DNA of 64,000 bases, from assembly GCA_009760855.2 (NCBI GenBank), contig WPIO01000008.1, forward strand, positions 11,118,501 through 11,182,500, written 5' to 3'. The notes beneath the pieces are model-generated. The model was not told where the DNA came from and made no database searches. It worked only from the letters and a program-made list of their open reading frames with translations. Positions 1 to 11,519 of the stretch are shown here, in pieces (position 1 is the stretch's first letter; the number at the start of each line of letters is the position of its first letter). The position numbers and the translations under genes are program-made. Source of the stretch: Cristatella mucedo (lineage: Eukaryota; Bryozoa; Phylactolaemata; Cristatellidae).

Positions 1-1645
1 GGCGAATTAGCAAAAGCTAGCTGCCCATACAGTCCTAACTCAGGAGCCGGGACTGTGCGGTTTGGGCGAGACAGTAGGCTTCGCTGAGATAGTTCGAGGA
101 AACCCAGTGGTTTTTCGATATTTTCATTTCGAATCGTAAGGGCATCGCTGGGTGGTGGAGGTTTTCACCCGCTGACTGATGTAGAGACAGCCTTTCGCGG
201 GTGCCGTACGACGACTGTCCCATTGTCCCGCGAAATCAGAAGTCAGTAACCAACCGCACCTCTAGCCTCTAGCCTCTAGCTTCGTTAGGGTTTTCGACGA
301 TTTTGATGCGATGCTTCAGTCAGTCGGTGATAGGATCTCGGTGGCTACGAAAGATCTCTTATCGTACGCTAATGCGAATCATTGCAGACATTTGCCTTGT
401 GGCGTCAATTCACTGCTCGACAATTCTGTGCAAGTGAGCTTGCGGATGGGGCGTGGTGGGAGCGTCGACAGTGACTTTGGGATGGGCCGTTGTCCTAAAG
501 AAGCCGGCGTCTTGCAGCCCTGTATTGAAATCTAGTTCCAGTCGTTCCAGATCGTTATCAGTAGCGATCGTGTAAGCTCGGAGCCGTCGGGAAGGCGACG
601 CCGGCTGAGCGAGCAAAGTTCCCTCGATCGCCCGCTTTACCGAGTATCTGGACAGACGACCGCCGCTGCATGAGTATCGTCGCTGCACGCGAAACGCAAG
701 CCGAATTTGCATCTTTTCGGTCCATTCTGATGGCTGCGACTCGTGCCGTACCGTGCTGAACGCTCGAGCACACGCCTTCGGGAAGCCAGGTGGTCGCAAC
801 GGTGCATAGGCTGCAGCGCCGAGCGGCTTTTCTCTCGGCGAGCTCCCGAGCCTCCGATATCTCGCCGATATTGGCAATGGCCGCCCCTTCGAGTTCGGAG
901 CTGCTTACGATAATTCTCGGCTGACCAGCGACGAAGGCGCCCCCCCCCCACGAACTGGCGCTTCGACCCGCATTTGCCGCCGGGTCCGAACGTCAAGTGA
1001 GGGCACCTGTTTGCGAATACCCCGAGGTGGAGCCGCTGTCACGGCAGCTCCTCGCATGCTCGAGATATATGTCCGAAGAGAACGCAAGCAGACCGAGCTT
1101 CGTCAAACAGCTGATAGTTTTTCTTCGGCCAATCTCCGACGCTCGAAAGGCTCACGAAAGATGCCTCAGCGGATAGCGCTGCCCGGGCGGGAATTTGCTG
1201 CGGTCGGCGACAAACTTTCCTTCTAATTCTGCAGCCACCTCGAACTTCTTAACACTAGCGACCAAGGTTGTATTGTCTGTCGTCGAATTGCGCATTGACG
1301 TTGCTCAATTTGACGTTTTCTCGAACCAAGCAGCTCGCTGTAGTGCGTTTGCAATACCAACCGAGGCAAGGCCGTAGATGGATTCTTGGCCAGTCCCATC
1401 TGCCCTGACGTATGCGGAGGAGTTGGCAGCAGCGCCGCTCCAACTAGATTCCGCTGTTGTTCACTTTCCTCCTCCTACTCTCCTACTTAGCCGCTCACTA
1501 TCGCCAATCTAGCCTCCCACGTAAGCCACGAGACGGTAAGGCTCGCGACGAGCCATTTGCTCGAACATCAATCGTCCAGCTCGGATGTGCCATGCATATC
1601 TCCAAGCCAATCTCTGAGCAAGGCCGCGCCCACTTCCTGGAAATG

Positions 1646-1646
<1 letters not shown>
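1..1646. other. CpG-rich left edge, no recognised gene
   Basis: This stretch is rich in CpG, more so than most of the window, as expected of a promoter or gene-end region. I recognise no protein family in any frame. The longest open frame, 410-877 on the minus strand, is listed separately. The stretch runs up to the CTG microsatellite at 1647. Confidence 0.4.
410..877 (-). CDS. Unassigned open frame, possible exon
   Basis: A minus-strand frame of about 155 codons lies in the CpG-rich left edge. It contains a fairly ordinary, non-repetitive stretch around the peptide NDLERLELDFNTGLQDAG. I do not recognise the product and see no signal peptide, membrane segment or known motif. It could be an exon of a neighbouring gene cut by the window, or a chance open frame in GC-rich DNA, where stop codons are scarce. 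A second overlapping minus-strand frame (637-996) weakens the case. Confidence 0.15.
   Translation of the reverse strand: MPISARYRRLGSSPREKPLGAAAYAPLRPPGFPKACARAFSTVRHESQPSEWTEKMQIRLAFRVQRRYSCSGGRLSRYSVKRAIEGTLLAQPASPSRRLRAYTIATDNDLERLELDFNTGLQDAGFFRTTAHPKVTVDAPTTPHPQAHLHRIVEQ

Positions 1647-1723
<77 letters not shown>
1647..1723. repeat. (CTG/CAG)n microsatellite, about 25 units
   Basis: About 77 bases of near-pure GCT repeat. The tract is open in several frames on both strands (poly-Cys, poly-Ala, poly-Gln and poly-Ser frames), so open frames crossing it are not evidence of a gene. No adjoining conserved exon was recognised. Confidence 0.95.
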
Positions 1724-3261
1724 GGTGCTCTGGCTGCGGTGGGTGCGGTGCCCAACGAAAGCGACTGTGTCGAGAAGCGTGGAGAAAAGGCCGACATCCT
1801 TTTCTACGCGGGCGCGGGCGGCACAGGGCTAGCTGAGGGCCAGTGCTAGCTAGAGCTTGTGCACAGATGAAAACGAGCCTCCATAAACAGCCACCCTCCT
1901 GGGCAGCGGCGAAGCATTGCTTACACCTAGGGGTCGAGGTAGCCTCGCGCACGGAGGATGGATGCAAGTGCGCTCGGCGATTCGCTCTGATGGGCGGCTG
2001 GCTGCCAGCATTGTCCCGTCACTGTACGGCTGACGCTTTTCTCCACATCAGCGAGATTCCATTCGGCCTGGAGAGTAAGTCATGCTTAGCAGTGCAATGC
2101 AGTGCAGGCAGAACCTCCGACCGGTTGCTCGACAGCAGGAGTCTCGCACTTCCTGCCCGAAGGCTACTTCTTCAGCGGCTGGCTCTGTGGTCACAATGCT
2201 CTCGAAATAAAATCTTTACTGCTCCCACACCCTGCTTCTATATACTTTGCCGTCCCCGAGTTGACACGTCGCCGAGCGGTCTAGCCCTTACAATAGCCGG
2301 CTAATTTCGTCTTCTATTTAGCTGGAGCTCGTAATGAGCAGCAGAGGTCCGACGGAGCATAAGTCGACGAGATAAGGACTCGGCCGATCAGCCATCTATA
2401 ATACCCGCTAACGATAAATAATGAGCCGACCGCTCAGATTGGCTATGCGTGCTATTCGCAAGTTAGACACTAGTCCCTTGCTAGACCAACCCATACAACT
2501 TAATATGTGGACTTTGTAATCTAGTAAAAGAAAAGGGAAGCAATATGAGCTAATTGCACCCACTGTTCACAGCTGGTAAAACACGTCAGAGACCGAAAGC
2601 CGCCGCCGCCGCCGGGGCTGACGTCGAAGCTGCCGCCTGGACGCAGCCCTGGATCGAGACTTTCGAACCGTTCGACTGTAAGATGCAGGATTGAGGTAGC
2701 CTGGAAATGCACCTCAGCTTCAAGCTCTGACGAGTGCGTGCACTCACTGCTGGGTAGCATCTGGCCTGCCACAAGCCGCTCCAGCTGAGAAGTCCCGGAT
2801 GCCAGTAGCGATCGTACGGAGAATTCAGCCATCCGTTAAGGAGACGCCCGATCAAGCACCGTAGCAGGTGTGCAGGCCGGCCAGGCTTGATGTGGCAGGA
2901 TTGATTTGATGTAGCCGACAAGCAAACAATGCAGACACGAGGCTGGCATGACTGGTATTCCGCAATAACTGACGACGGTTTTCTTCCCATGTTATTCTCA
3001 GTTTTCGAGTTTCTGCTTTGCAGTTGATGTCATTGCAGACACCCTATTCCACTCTGAGCTCGCGAAGTATAATTATAATTTATTAGTTGGATACAGAGCA
3101 TGTGTAAGTTTTTTCTCAAGCCTGCCGGTACTTATTGAACATGCATGAAGCATCTCTCTTATGGAGGCGTGTTAACGTTTCATCACTACGTATCCGGCCA
3201 GAAACATGAATAATAATTATTATAAAGTGTAATAATGTTTAAAGGTCTTAATTGAACTATT

Positions 3262-3321
<60 letters not shown>

Positions 3322-5500
3322 TTAGGCTTTCCAAGTGATTAGCATAAACTCATACGGGACAAAAGCAAAGACTATCAGGTGGGAAGTACTGAGGTCAAAC
3401 AAATTTGGACCGTGCGATTGAATGCTCACTTCCAGCAGCCTGACCTCTTACTGGAGTTGTTTGTTGGCAGCCAGTTGACAGCAGATACGAGCGAGGCCTC
3501 GTGGAAGCTTATCAGTCCGGCCTCATTCTGCTGGGAGGGCGGTTCATGGGCATGCTCCGGCTGTTTGCCTTAGTACATGTGACCAATAGTAAGGAGCTGT
3601 CGGAAGTACTTAGATCCAAGAACTCGCTGCAAGATGAAGCTGGTGCTGTCTAGGCTCGACCAGCACAGCCAAACGGCATTCAGAAAGTCATGTAATTTAC
3701 ATTTTTGATTGCAACAACATCGTTAATGCATCTGCTTGCGATGTAAGGCCATGGATTGACTGCCATTCAGTTGGCAAGATACATCACTTGCGGCCTCGAC
3801 CACCGCAAAGCATTGATGCTATATACTCGCATTTGCCACGTACGCACGTGCACACACACACATCCACACATTCCCCACCATATAACGACGCCACAAACAT
3901 CAAGGCTCTGCCGATAAAATGCAAGCATTTATGATCGAACCTCATGGAATTCAGCAGGAAGGAATGTAAAAGCTTCTCGATATTTATAGTTACCTAGCAT
4001 TTATCTCGGCCATTGCTGTGCATACACAAGCTCACCTGTAAATTTCCTTTAGAAGAGTGAGAAGCACTGTCTAGCTTCAAGGCAGATTCAAGGACAGCAT
4101 ATCGCTGAACACAGATGGAATCGCACGCGCGTCCATTTGCACAGAGCGATTCCGTGACACGAGTGCAGACGCGTGCAGCTTTAAGAGCCTCTGTGCGTGC
4201 GATTAGCACAGCTGCTGTGGGCAGCCAGCCAAAGGACGAAGGCAGGGCAGGATTCCGGCTTCGGCTCTCCTGGTCGCCTGCAGCCTCAAGGGCAGAACGA
4301 GAGCTATGCAAAGAAAAGTGTGCGCAAGTGAGTTCCCGAGGTGAACAATGAAAGGCATGTGCAAGCTCAGGTGTAGCCAGCGGGTGGGTGGGGGCCAGCG
4401 ACCACCCCGTAGATCAAGCTGACCGCCGGGCATGTCGGGAGGCAGGCCAGCCTTCCCATTACTGGCTGATCAAAATCTGGCTCTTCCTTGTCTTAATCCT
4501 GATTATAAAAATGGAAATGAGGAGATGACTTAATTCTCTGCAGCTAGGTCGTGCAAATGGTGCCACTCGAAGATGTGCACTCGCAAAAAAGCTGTCTCAA
4601 AGCAACAGATAGTAAAAAAAGGAAATGTGAGGATTCGCAGTCACACAAGCAGAGCGGATTTGTCACTAACTTTTTTGAGAACGCTGCTCTATTAAGGCAG
4701 TTTACAGTAGGTATAACCATAGGGATGCATCTGCTCCAGCGAACAACGACATTTTCATACTCGTACTGATTCTCATACAATCAATAACACTTACATGTTC
4801 ACACATAGCATGATATCGGATGTTTGGAATTGTGCTCCTAAACTCAATACACACAGTGACTTTCGAGGCCAATATGCAGCAGCCAGTGAGCTGTTGCATG
4901 GCAACGGCAGCGATACGATCTAGGCAGATTGGGCACGATTCGCTTGGTCGGCCTCAGGGCTACGGGAAGGAAACGACAGGGTAAGATTGAAGAGCAGCAA
5001 TTGTTTCATCTGCAGTACCACTAGCATTCAAAGCAGGTCGATAGTTTGTTGCTGTATTTGCTAAATTGTAGCTTTTGGGTCAGTACGGCGATTATGGGTC
5101 CCAGCGCTGGAGGATGGTCAGAGTAGCTAAACATTCGTATGCGATTAAACAGTGGGATATCACGGAAATAACCGTTGAAACAGCTGGCAGCAATTTGTGT
5201 CTGCTTTATTACGCAGCCACTACGTATTCTAACGCTGACCTTTATTGAAGGTAAAGGCAGTGAAAATGCTAAGAAAATGCTGATTAAGGGCGTCGAACTG
5301 CCCTTGGAACATAGACTCCTGCACGCTCTACGGCGAAGAAGCCAGCCGTGAAAGCAGGTCGTGCTAATCCAGTTGTTTTCAACCTTCCTGATGCCGCGAC
5401 CCTTTAATACAGTTCTTCAAGTTGTGGCAATTGTCAGCTAGATCAAATGCGTTGAGCGTAAAAGCCGAGGCTGTATAGCCCTGCGTTGAAAATTCTAGGA
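1724..5500. other. Intergenic DNA, no gene seen
   Basis: I see no conserved coding block, tRNA-like head or recognised LINE piece here. It contains the (CT)n tract listed at 3261-3318 and a short CA-rich patch near 3853-3863. Open frames are short and without family resemblance. Confidence 0.5.
3261..3318. repeat. (CT)n microsatellite
   Basis: Almost pure CT dinucleotide repeat, with a slightly interrupted start (TCTCCCTCTCC). Confidence 0.95.
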
Positions 5501-5570
5501 GTGGCTCGATAGCTCAATCGGTTTGAGCTACGGGCCAGTAAGCCAAAGGTTGATTGATCCTTCTCGGCAC
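5501..5570 (+). mobile_element. tRNA-like SINE head or tRNA pseudogene
   Basis: The segment looks like the 5' part of a tRNA gene. It has a clear A box (TAGCTCAATCGG, 5510-5521) and, about 27 bases on, a damaged B box (GGTTGATTGATCC, 5548-5560, with an insertion against GGTTCRANTCC). The broken B box and lack of a clean cloverleaf argue against a working tRNA. It differs from SINE-A and SINE-B, so it may be a third family. The sequence to about 5670 could be its body. Confidence 0.45.
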
Positions 5571-5689
5571 GAAGCATAATTTCTTTTTCGGCGTTCGGTC
5601 ATATGGAGGTCCGGCCTTCTGTATTTTGAAGGCGTAAAGTAAGGAGATAGTGGCGAAATCAAAGGCATCGCTTTTCAAATAATATGCTA

Positions 5690-5925
5690 CTACTACTACT
5701 ACTAATAATAATAATGTATCGTGTACATCTCCCTAAGAGAACCATATCTCTATCCAGATGCTTAACAATACTCTGCAAGAGAAGCAATAATCAACGGTTA
5801 ATGATAAGCGAATGAATAAACAAACGTGCATCCGGTTAGTAACATGCACTGGATCCTGCACATGTAAGCACGAAAGAGACACACGAAAAGCACAACATCA
5901 CTGGGGCGAAAGGCTAAACTGAGTA
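5690..5925 (-). mobile_element. LINE-B 3' end fragment
   Basis: On the minus strand this ends in an ATT/AGT trinucleotide tail (5690-5714 on plus), preceded by a diverged copy of the LINE-B terminal block (gaaccatatctctatccagatgctt). It abuts another LINE-B 3' end in the same orientation, so two copies lie in tandem. Confidence 0.5.
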
Positions 5926-6125
5926 GTAATAATAATACATTTGATATAGCGCCCTCAGAGAACAATCTCTTTCTAGGCACTTTACGTTTGCCGCAAAGGA
6001 AGCGCGATCGAATGGTTAGTGGTAGCATGCTCAATAAACAGCAAGCATAACATGGTTAGGGGTGACATGCACAGGGTCAGCATGCAAGTATGGTTGCGGC
6101 AGCATGTACAGTGTCAGCACTAAAG

Positions 6126-6133
6126 GACTAATC
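6126..6133. repeat. hAT target-site duplication, left copy
   Basis: GACTAATC lies directly left of the CAGGGG terminus and is repeated exactly at 9558-9565. Eight bases is the standard hAT target duplication. Confidence 0.9.
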
Positions 6134-9100
6134 CAGGGGTCTGCAACTTTTTGAGACGGAGGAGCCAAAAGTTACAATTTACAAAATTTCCCAGTTTTTA
6201 AAGAGCCACTAACATTTTTATTTCAATATTATGGTATTTGATTAGGATTAGGTATATAAATTTGATTTTGATTTAAAATAAATAGCTTTAAATATGAAAT
6301 AATATTCATTCCTATAAAAACATACAAATGTTTCGCACAAAACATATTAAAGTATTTTAGCTAGCTCTGCTAGAATAATAAAATTATTAATCAAATAATA
6401 TAACTATAATTATTGAATAATAGATATTTACAATAGTTACATCAATGAGAGCATTGGCCTTGCATGCCTTTTGAAAGTTTGGTTAAATTTGGCTCATAAC
6501 TTGTTGTTTTCAGTTTCAAGCACGCCTCTAGATTTTTATTTTTTTAGTTGGCTTCTTGCTTTACTTTTTATTATATTCATGCAAGAGAACGCTTGCTCGC
6601 ACGAATATGTTGACCCGAAGATCGTCAGCACTCCAAATGCCAACTTCTTCACCTCACTGTAGCATTCTGGAAGACTATTCCATGCGTCAAATATGAGTGC
6701 CTCAACTCGCTGCATTTCTTTTAGAGCTGTCCACTTGTGCAGCGTAACGTGCATGCTTTTCTGGATCTCCAACTCTTCTAACTTGCTCTTGAGTTCTGTG
6801 AACTTACCACTCCACTAATGTTTGGTTTTCAAATACAGCAATTGCATTTGAAGCGAACCAGCATCAATTCCAAATGGCTCAATGTTGATCTCATTTGTAT
6901 TTGTGTTGAGAGGATTAACTATAAACGCCAGAGTACTTGCGTTTGTTTTGAATTGCTCAAATATCACAGCGAATCCATCCTTCATTTTGTTTAGAGTAAT
7001 GCTGAAGTAATTCATGTCAATAGTTGCATTGGTTTCATCGCGATATTGCTTCAGATTTTCGAAATGAAGTAATTTACCGCTCTCCATGTCATCGCCAGAA
7101 AGAAGTAATTTATTTTTGAAACAAACCACTTCTTCAAGCAAGGCATAGGCTGGGTTTCCCTTTCCTTGCAGTTTCACATTTAGCTCATTTAGTTTCTTTG
7201 TGATATCCACCATGAAGTTGAATTTTTGCAGCCATTTGTCTTCTTTCAATTCGGGATGGACAATGCCTTTTCCATTGAAGAATGTTTTTCATTGCACTCA
7301 AGCAAGAAGCAAAACGTTTCAATGCGTTACCCCTGGAAAGCCATCGCACTGTATCGTGCAGAAGTAGGTCAGCATACCGGCTTTCTTTTTCTTCGAGAAA
7401 CTCCTTAAACTGGCACTGGTGGAGTGCTTTTGCCATGATGCTGTTAATGATCTTAATAACCAAGTTCATGACCTCAACCTTTTCGGTCGGAAATGTTTGG
7501 GCACAAAGCCCCTCTTGATTAATTATGCAGTGAACGTTGAAATTAAAATTTCGTGGTTTATTTTTGCCGAAAAATCGTTGTTACCCCTTTATGCATTCCC
7601 GTCAAACTTCTGGCTCCATCAGTTGCTATGGAAACGATTTTATTTATATCAATTTCATAGTCTTCCAGGCATTTTTGCATAGCATTTGCTATATCTTCTC
7701 CACGAGTTTGCCCTGAGAGCGGCAGCAATCCTAGCAGTTCTTCATTTGGACCTTGGGACGACATATACCTGACGAAAAGGGTAACTTGTGCCGTGTCTTT
7801 TATGTCGCAAGACTCATCCATAACAAGTGATAAAGCAGAAGCCAGTTGAATTTCTTCCACTTGCATGTGCGTTACATTTGAAGTTATTTTAGAAGTTCTA
7901 TTTTGTACTACTTTAGCAGATGATGGTAAATCTTTGATTTTCTTCACGATTTCAGTTTTGTTTTTGAAATCACGAAACAGTTCTTCAGCTCCACGCATGA
8001 AACAATATTTGACGTACTCACCATCTGTGAATGGTTTCCCTCTTTTTGCAATTTGCAGTGATGCTGCGAAGCTTTCCAGACTTACATTATTTGAAAATTG
8101 CGCCTAGGTACTTAGCATAGAACTCAACTGTTGTTTTTGTTTTTGAAGCTCTTTACCAGCTTTTTTCCGTGCGTCACCGGTTGGATATTTAGCAGCGAAT
8201 AAGATATGTTTTGTAGTGAAGTGTCTCTCCAAATTTGACTTCTTATTGTGTGCAAGTTTTTCTTGGAAAATGAGACAAGTCGGAAGGCCATCTGTGTTGC
8301 ATATGAACGCAAACGACTCCGTCCAATCCTGATTAAATTCTCGATTTTCTTCTTCAGTTCGTCTCTTCTTTTTATCAGATGCCATTCTGATGGCGGAGCT
8401 GCAATAAAGATTTATTTAGCTATATAAAACGGCGTTAATAAACCATTAATTAAATAGTTAATTTCTTTAATTGCTAATCTGTAAAAAAGTCAACTTTTTT
8501 AAACGTTAAAGCGTATGGACCAGTAGTGTACCTCCGGACAAAATCATTTTTTTAAATTATCGATAGAAGTATCTTTTCTTTTTATACCATGTTTGCTTCG
8601 CGTCACTGTAACAAAATAAATCGGTATACGAAATTAATAAAATGTTGTACCGTTGGAAGTTCGAAAATACAACAACATGAATGTCCGGAAGTACAACAAA
8701 GGGTATTTTCAGAAACTTTCAAGTGTAAAATAATTTTAGGTTATGAATATTCAAAACAGACAATATATTTAGAAAGCTCAAGATATATAGTTCATATTCA
8801 TATAAAATACGTATCATACCAACATGAAAAAAACAGAGTATACAGTACAGTATAACTATGAAAATTTTTACTTTTTGATCGAAAAAAGTTCTGACTGCGA
8901 CCGTTGACGACACAGTGCACCAATATCTAAACAAACAGAACAGTGTTGCCACATTTCAAAAATGCAACTCTCTTGAATTTCTGCATGTATATATCACATT
9001 TCTAACCTACTTAAATCGAAACAGTCCGAAGATAAGGTCATCCGAAGGTATACCACTTGCCCTTACATAACTTTGAGAAGATAATTCGCTTCTAAATCGT

Positions 9101-9557
9101 CTTCTTCTTGAAATAACGAAAAAATTGTTGTTTCTCGCAAGCGATTAAATCAACACACATGGAGCCGCGCTCCGAGGAAGACTTACTGAAGACTGAACAC
9201 TACCGTCCACTGGGTTGCTGGCTGGGTGGTAGTAGTGACTAGTGACGGCGGCAGTCGGCACTTCGGCAGTGGCAAGCATGGAGCCGTCACCACGGGGCTG
9301 GCCACAGCACGGCTGTGAGGCTGGGCCTGGTGCCCAAGCGGCTGTCAGCTGTCCATATACTCTCTACTCCACCTATTCTCACTGTTCTCTGTTGAGTTTT
9401 TTATCCTGTTTAAAATTTTCTTTGCAGTATATTATTTTGTATGAGTTTTGAAAATAAAATAATATAATTATTAACATTTGCGCATGGAACTGGAGAGCCG
9501 CATCTTGACATCGAAAGAGCCGCGTGCGGCCCGCGAGCCGCAGATTGCCGACCCCTG
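6134..9557 (-). mobile_element. hAT DNA transposon, non-autonomous remnant
   Basis: The element is 3424 bp, bounded by CAGGGGTCTGCAAC at the left and the inverse of CAGGGGTCGGCAATC at the right, with an exact 8-bp duplication outside. Subterminal GAGCCGC-type motifs occur at the right end (around 9493-9540), as in many hAT elements with this terminus. It carries a broken transposase on the minus strand (6536-8385). About 8400-9150 is AT-rich and without coding signal; 9160-9370 is GC-rich and unexplained. The intact ends and perfect duplication show insertion more recent than the LINE-B it interrupts. Confidence 0.9.
6536..8385 (-). pseudogene. hAT transposase pseudogene (ZBED/GTF2IRD2-like)
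   Basis: On the minus strand the order matches hAT transposases. First comes a BED-type zinc finger region (8104-8385: FAFICNTDGLPTCLIF, then NLERHFTTKH), in which the second Cys expected of a CLIC motif is Phe. The catalytic part at 7558-7998 contains [18 protein letters not shown] and [11 protein letters not shown]. Helical inserted-domain pieces follow (7185-7469, 6815-7249). The C-terminal dimerisation block is FGSTYSCEQAFSCMN (6536-6772). Stop codons separate the zinc finger from the catalytic part, and frameshifts near 7550, 7470-7200 and 6815 split the rest, so no full transposase can be made. It is closest to the host-like ZBED5/GTF2IRD2 branch by general look; I could not run a search. 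Confidence 0.85.
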
Positions 9558-9565
9558 GACTAATC
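9558..9565. repeat. hAT target-site duplication, right copy
   Basis: Exact second copy of GACTAATC next to the right hAT terminus. The flanking LINE-B sequence resumes directly after it. Confidence 0.9.
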
Positions 9566-10554
9566 ACATGGACCCACTATATGCTGTGATAAATAGATGC
9601 GTTTTTAGTTTCTTTATAAATGTGGTCAAGTCAATGGATATCATGACGTAAGTCGGTAGTGAGCTCCAGGCATTGGGAGCATATGAACTTAAGGCATGGT
9701 CTCCAAAGGATTTGAAGTGCGTACGAAATATAGGTAAACGATGGGATTTCAAAAAAGCGAGTGGTGCGATGAGTGGCCCGGTGGATGAGTAAATCTGATA
9801 GGTAGGCTGGAGCCAAATAATGAAGAGACCTAAAAGTAAGTGACAGAACCTTGAAGTCAATGCGCTACTTGACTGGGAGCCAGTGCAGGTCAGCGAGAAG
9901 TGGTGCAACTGCGAAGCTCACTACAGACAGCCTAGCTGAAGAGTTTTGCACAAGCTATAAACGCCTGATTGCACAAGCCGTTGGACCAGGAAGCTGTGAG
10001 CTACAGAAGTCAAGACGTGATTTCACAATTGTATGGACAAACTTAGATGTAGTATCCCTGTCTAAGCAAGCCCGAGTTTTAGCAATGCTATTTAGCTGAA
10101 AGTAGGCTGGCTTGACTGTGGAGCTGATGTAGTCGTCTAATGAAAGGTCACTTTGGAACAGGACACCTAGATTTCGTGCAGATTCAAAGACATATACTGG
10201 CAGGACTGATTGTGGGCGTTAACCTTTCTAATGCCTGAATCACACTTGGTTTGCCCATAAGCAGTACGTTGGTTTTAGTATAAGCAGATGCGTCTTTTTC
10301 TGAGACTTTGCTATTTAAAGTTAAAAGCGTTGTAGTAGGCAACAGCAGCAGGAGAGGCACGTTACAGACTGCCTGCGGATACGTGCTAACCTCCAATTGC
10401 TGCCCGGCCGAACACTAACGTACGATCGGTGCAAGTTGACCCCAGCGAGTGAAACTGGAAATATTGCCTGCATCTGAGCCCGAGCGTGTACTAAGGCCAA
10501 CTTTGTGCGATATGTCATCCGCAGACAACGGGCTCTCAGCAGCATATGAATACG

Positions 10555-10735
10555 CATGTACACATTGGCTCCCCATCGTGCTGCTTATCGACTGCAAGTC
10601 TGTGCACACTCAGTTGCAGGTCCTTTTAATTCTCACGGTCCGGCCTACCTCTCCGAACTACTTCCAAATCAGGCGAGGCGTCACCGCCCGTTCTTCCGAC
10701 TCGCGTCGTTTTCTCTTGGGATGCTGTACAAACGT
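10555..10735 (+). mobile_element. LINE-B reverse transcriptase C-terminal fragment
   Basis: Plus-strand frames contain HWLPIVLLIDCK and, shifted, PAYLSELLPNQARRHRPFF. These are the HWLP and APAYLSELL blocks at the C-terminal end of CR1/L2-type reverse transcriptases. Frameshifts mark it as a relic. Confidence 0.6.
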
Positions 10736-10817
10736 TTTACTGTTGTTATTAGTAGTATTAGTATTAGTATTACGTATATTTGTACTTATACGTGTACGCA
10801 ATAAAGTTTAGTATACG

Positions 10818-10938
<121 letters not shown>

Positions 10939-11364
10939 TATGCAAACAAGAAAGAGGCTCAGTAGTTGTACATTCGTTCAACTCGAGAACACGCTTGGCC
11001 AACAATAAGTTGTCTCACAGGCTTGTGATAGATAGGTCTTCCCACGGGTCCAATGTCAGCTTATGCCACAACTGCTTTCATGACCAGGATTCGACAGAAT
11101 GACGCACGCTAAGATAATTAAGAGTTTTCAGCCTTCTTGACTGAAATTGTGTGCACAGTCGTGTCTCCATAAAGCCTCCTCCAAGTAAAGCAGTTGTGTC
11201 AATCACAACCTGTGACCTTCCTTAAATTGTTTTTCGAGGTTTCTGCATGCGATGCGGCTACCTTAATAAGGTCTAGTAAAAAGAGCTCGTCTCCTGAAGA
11301 CCCTTTACCATCATCTCTGTGGTCTTAACTGACAGACCAACATAGCCCTGCCATCACCGATATG
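10939..11364. other. Intergenic DNA, nothing recognised
   Basis: No coding block, tRNA-like head or LINE terminal block is visible between the compound microsatellite and SINE-A. Confidence 0.4.
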
Positions 11365-11519
11365 CCGAGCTGGTTTGGTCTAGCGGTTAAGGTGCTCGCC
11401 CCGACCAAGGTCTGACTGAGGTCGTGGGCTCGAGCCCCGAGGCACATGTGAAGCGCCTGAATAGAGATTAAGTTCTCTTGGGGCGCTATATAAATGAATT
11501 ATATTATTATTATTATTAT
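11365..11519 (+). mobile_element. SINE-A, best full-length copy
   Basis: This is a tRNA-derived SINE. The head starts GCCGAGCTGGTTTGGTC and has an A-box-like TCTAGCGGTTAAGG and a B box GGGCTCGAGCCC. The tail (GCGCCTGAATAGAGATTAAG, then TTCTCTTGGGGCGCTATA) is nearly identical to the LINE-B 3' end, followed by (TTA)n. An RNA polymerase III internal promoter is thus visible. Related copies lie at 27638, 40068 (minus), 56140 and 62385. Confidence 0.8.

Larger units (their letters stand above)
5926..10333 (-). mobile_element. LINE-B (CR1/L2-like) remnant split by a hAT element
   Basis: This is the 3' part of a non-LTR retrotransposon reading right to left, in two blocks: 9558-10333 and 5926-6133, with the hAT element (6134-9557) between them. 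The right block encodes reverse transcriptase C-terminal sequence: an ARNLGVLFQSDLSLDDYIS-like peptide, the LDRDTTSKFVH block and, past stops, the LDFCSSQLPGPTA block. Nearer the 3' end it encodes PTYQIYSSTGPLIAP and FIKKLKTHLFI, typical of CR1/L2-type RT ends. The left block is the 3' untranslated region ending in the element's terminal block and an (ATT)n tail. Several stops and frameshifts make it dead. Confidence 0.75.

Noticed and set aside
1457-1967. Open frames with long Cys, Ala, Gln or Ser runs
   Set aside because: All are readings of the CTG microsatellite in different frames and strands; no conserved flanks.
6536-8385. Domesticated hAT-derived host gene
   Set aside because: Stops and frameshifts break the frame in several places, the zinc finger has lost a Cys, and the gene still sits between intact transposon ends with a target duplication.
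11365-11440. Functional tRNA gene
   Set aside because: The A and B boxes are good, but the segment continues into a LINE-like tail with a (TTA)n end and recurs in several copies, so it is SINE-A.
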